A stretch of 64,000 bases of DNA from Sphagnum compactum. Its lineage: Eukaryota; Bryophyta; Sphagnopsida; Sphagnales. Below, piece by piece: positions 61,831 to 64,000 of this stretch. The stretch is taken from positions 5,022,001 through 5,086,000 of the forward strand of contig OZ234500.1 in NCBI GenBank assembly GCA_965153455.1, in the 5' to 3' direction. Within the stretch, counting starts at the first letter, position 1, and each line of letters starts with the position of its first letter. The translations under genes were made by a program, and so were the position numbers. Below the pieces are notes generated by a model. That model saw only the letters and a list, made by a program, of their open reading frames with translations, made no database searches and was not told the origin of the DNA.

Positions 61831-64000
61831 TTTTGTTACAGTTGGTTCCAACTTAATAGCAAAATCTCAATAAATTACCTTTCATTTGGTCTCCATGGCC
61901 ATAGATGAATTTGTAATGCTTGTAATTATGAAAGTATTTTTACAATACCATAACACCACCCAATTTGAACATACCTTTTTATATTCCTGGCAAACAAAAT
62001 ATGTGTTTTATCAACTTGTTTTAAGTAACATTATGTGGTGAAGCAATTGGATGCAAGTACGTAGAGAGGAGCTAACGGGATTACTTTACAAAAGGATTAT
62101 GAATCATTTTTATTTTTTCATATTAAAGAAATTTTGAATGAAATCTTTTGCAACTTGTTATTCAAAATACATATACTTGCCCCCAATAGATCACATGTCT
62201 TATGTTAATCATTGTTTAATAAATATGAATTTTTCAAAGTGTGTAAATTTTGCCAGATTTTACATTTCATCTTGAAAATTTATCAAAAGTTTTTAATCAT
62301 ACCAAAATATGTTAACTACTTTAGTTTTTTGTGTCTTATATCAGAAAATAAAACTTTTTTTTGTATGTCATGCACATTACACCCCATTTACATGTGGTAA
62401 AAGGTTCTTGAAAATTTAAAAAATTGAAAATACTTTGAATTTTTAAATTTTTAAAATTCCATATCTTGTGAGTGATCTTTAAAATTCCATTTTAAATTGT
62501 GAGTGATTTTTGAACTTGGGTAGTAGGTTGCTATCATCTAAATGTTTTAACCATCAAATTTAGGTTATTACAATAGTCTTTTCCGTAATCCTTTGTAAAA
62601 TTAACCACATCTGATGTAACACCTATTCAAGTTCAAACGTCCTTTAAAAAACCCAAAACCCAAAATTTAATTTAATGAATTTTGAATTTTGAATTCTTCA
62701 ATTTTCATATTAATCATTTAACACAACTTGGAATGATTAACATAATTTTAAAATGTCAAGAAAAAAACATATGTAAAAATGTTCATAATTCTTACCATTA
62801 TTTGACATGGTTTTTAGCTCCTATCTCCGTACTTGCATCCAATTGATCATGCCATAGATCCAAAATAAGCTTTTATCAAATAACAATGTTGAGTGTAATC
62901 AAGCACTAATATGAGCCACAACAAATGTAACCCATGTTTGGTTTTTCATGTTTAATGTACATGAAAATGTTTTAAATATGTTATGGGAACATGTGGAACA
63001 ACTTGGTACATGAAAAAGGTTTGCTTTTAAACCCTAGGAATTTTGGCCGTTTCATTTAGCCTATTGGTCTCATGATGGAAGGTTTAATTTTCAAAAGGGT
63101 CTAAAAGCAAACCTTTCACTTACGTAGAATATTAAAGCGGAGATTTTTTTAAAATTTTCCCTTTGGTTATATATATACTAAATACTTTTTGCCTTGAACC
63201 AATGGAACATGAGAATTCTCAATTAAAAGGTGTGTAGATTCAAAGAAAAAAAATGTTTTCTTTCATGTTTCTTGATTAATGGTATGATAATCTTAAGCAC
63301 TTCACCGTGGAAAGCTTGTAAATGCTTTTACTTTTCAATTTGGCCTTGTATTTCATATTTTGTAGTGGTTGGATTATGTTTTTGGAACCTTTGTAGTTTC
63401 TTTCTTGTTCAATTGTAAGGGTGATTTGAAGCGGCTCTCAGAAATTTTTTGTCAAGATCTATTGTGCTTTCTAAAGGTGATATCAAATTTGGTTTCAGTT
63501 TTCAAATTGAAAGTTTGCTCCAATAGGTTATAGAGTTCTTGTGATTCTTGATTCTTAAAATTCAAAATGTAAAAACCATATTAACTTAATTTTTGTTTAT
63601 TTACATGAGCAATTAGAGGGCCTTTTGGATATTTTTGAAGTGGATCTAGATCACTTTTTCAAGGTTGTTTTAAATTTGGTTTCCATTTTCAAATCAAAGG
63701 TTTGCTTTAAAAGCTTGTGTAATTTTTGTTTTTGGAAATTCAACACATAAAAAACCCTAGAATGTTTGCTTTATTCTATTTTGAAATGTTTTGTAAAAAA
63801 GAAAGATGTAAAAAAAAGAAAAGAATACACTAAAAGGTTTGAAAACAAGATGTTTATGAAACTGTAAGGCCCTGTTTATTACTCAACATGAGATCTTATG
63901 TGGGTTGTAAGATCCTACACAAGGTTACACTTAATGAAGAAAAAAAAAAAGAACTTTTTTAAATTTAGATTTCTTTTATTGATGTAATGAGTAAAACATA
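61831..64000. repeat. Third copy (C) of the AT-rich block
   Basis: From GTTGGTTCCAACTTAATA onward it matches 2750-4850 and 46315-48370 collinearly at about 90% by eye. It runs off the window. Being more diverged than A is from B, it is an older duplicate. Confidence 0.9.

Noticed and set aside
1-64000. tRNA, rRNA or telomere repeats
   Set aside because: No cloverleaf with A and B boxes, no rRNA signature, and only isolated TTTAGGGTTT words.

Overview
The window is repeat-rich, AT-rich nuclear DNA from a eukaryote, most likely a land plant. The evidence is a spliced exon that reads as plant-like translation initiation factor eIF3a (24490-24613), a decayed Helitron RepHel coding region (40780-44460), a Mutator-like element with a 9-bp target duplication (31029-36424), and long non-coding stretches at about 30% GC. 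I cannot name the species; the style suggests a large-genome seed-free plant or gymnosperm, at low confidence. There is no intact protein-coding gene that I can defend. All recognisable coding matter is transposon remnant or gene fragment.

Layout. 1-11749 (copy A) and 44039-55248 (copy B) are one direct segmental duplication at a few percent divergence. Each runs from the 3' end of a Helitron helicase, through about 7 kb of AT-rich DNA, to the 5' half of a broken multi-exon gene called G here (coiled-coil-like product, unidentified). 61831-64000 is a third, more diverged copy (C) of part of the AT-rich block. 11824-16068 and 19800-25307 are the arms of a large fold-back structure. Its shared single-copy part, L, is nearly identical in both arms, and the arms are studded with arrays of one modular tandem repeat (core GGGCGAAACTC, plus GGCGCC). 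Two further paralogous blocks, P (16069-17741) and Q (17744-19258), form the loop. Copies lie at 55248-56866 (P inverted), 30784-37305 (P' with a transposon inside) and 25308-26808 (Q). A block S follows at 26902-29718 and 56867-60011, with decayed versions at 455-1697 and 44490-45257.

How the parts relate. Gene G is continuous across 11749/11824 in copy A, and P joins Q at 17741/17744. Elsewhere the window holds both reciprocal junctions: G 5' half joined to inverted P (55248) and inverted G 3' half joined to Q (25307/25308). This is what an inversion with those two breakpoints makes. The GGGCGAAACTC arrays sit at or beside many of the block boundaries and flank the eIF3a exon on both sides, so the array looks like the recombinogenic or mobile agent. 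Two transposon insertions are dated against paralogous empty sites: the 5.4-kb Mutator-like element in P' and a 197-bp Helitron-like element (59083-59279) in S. The Mutator-like element also carries an array of six different but self-complementary hairpins (34648-34955).
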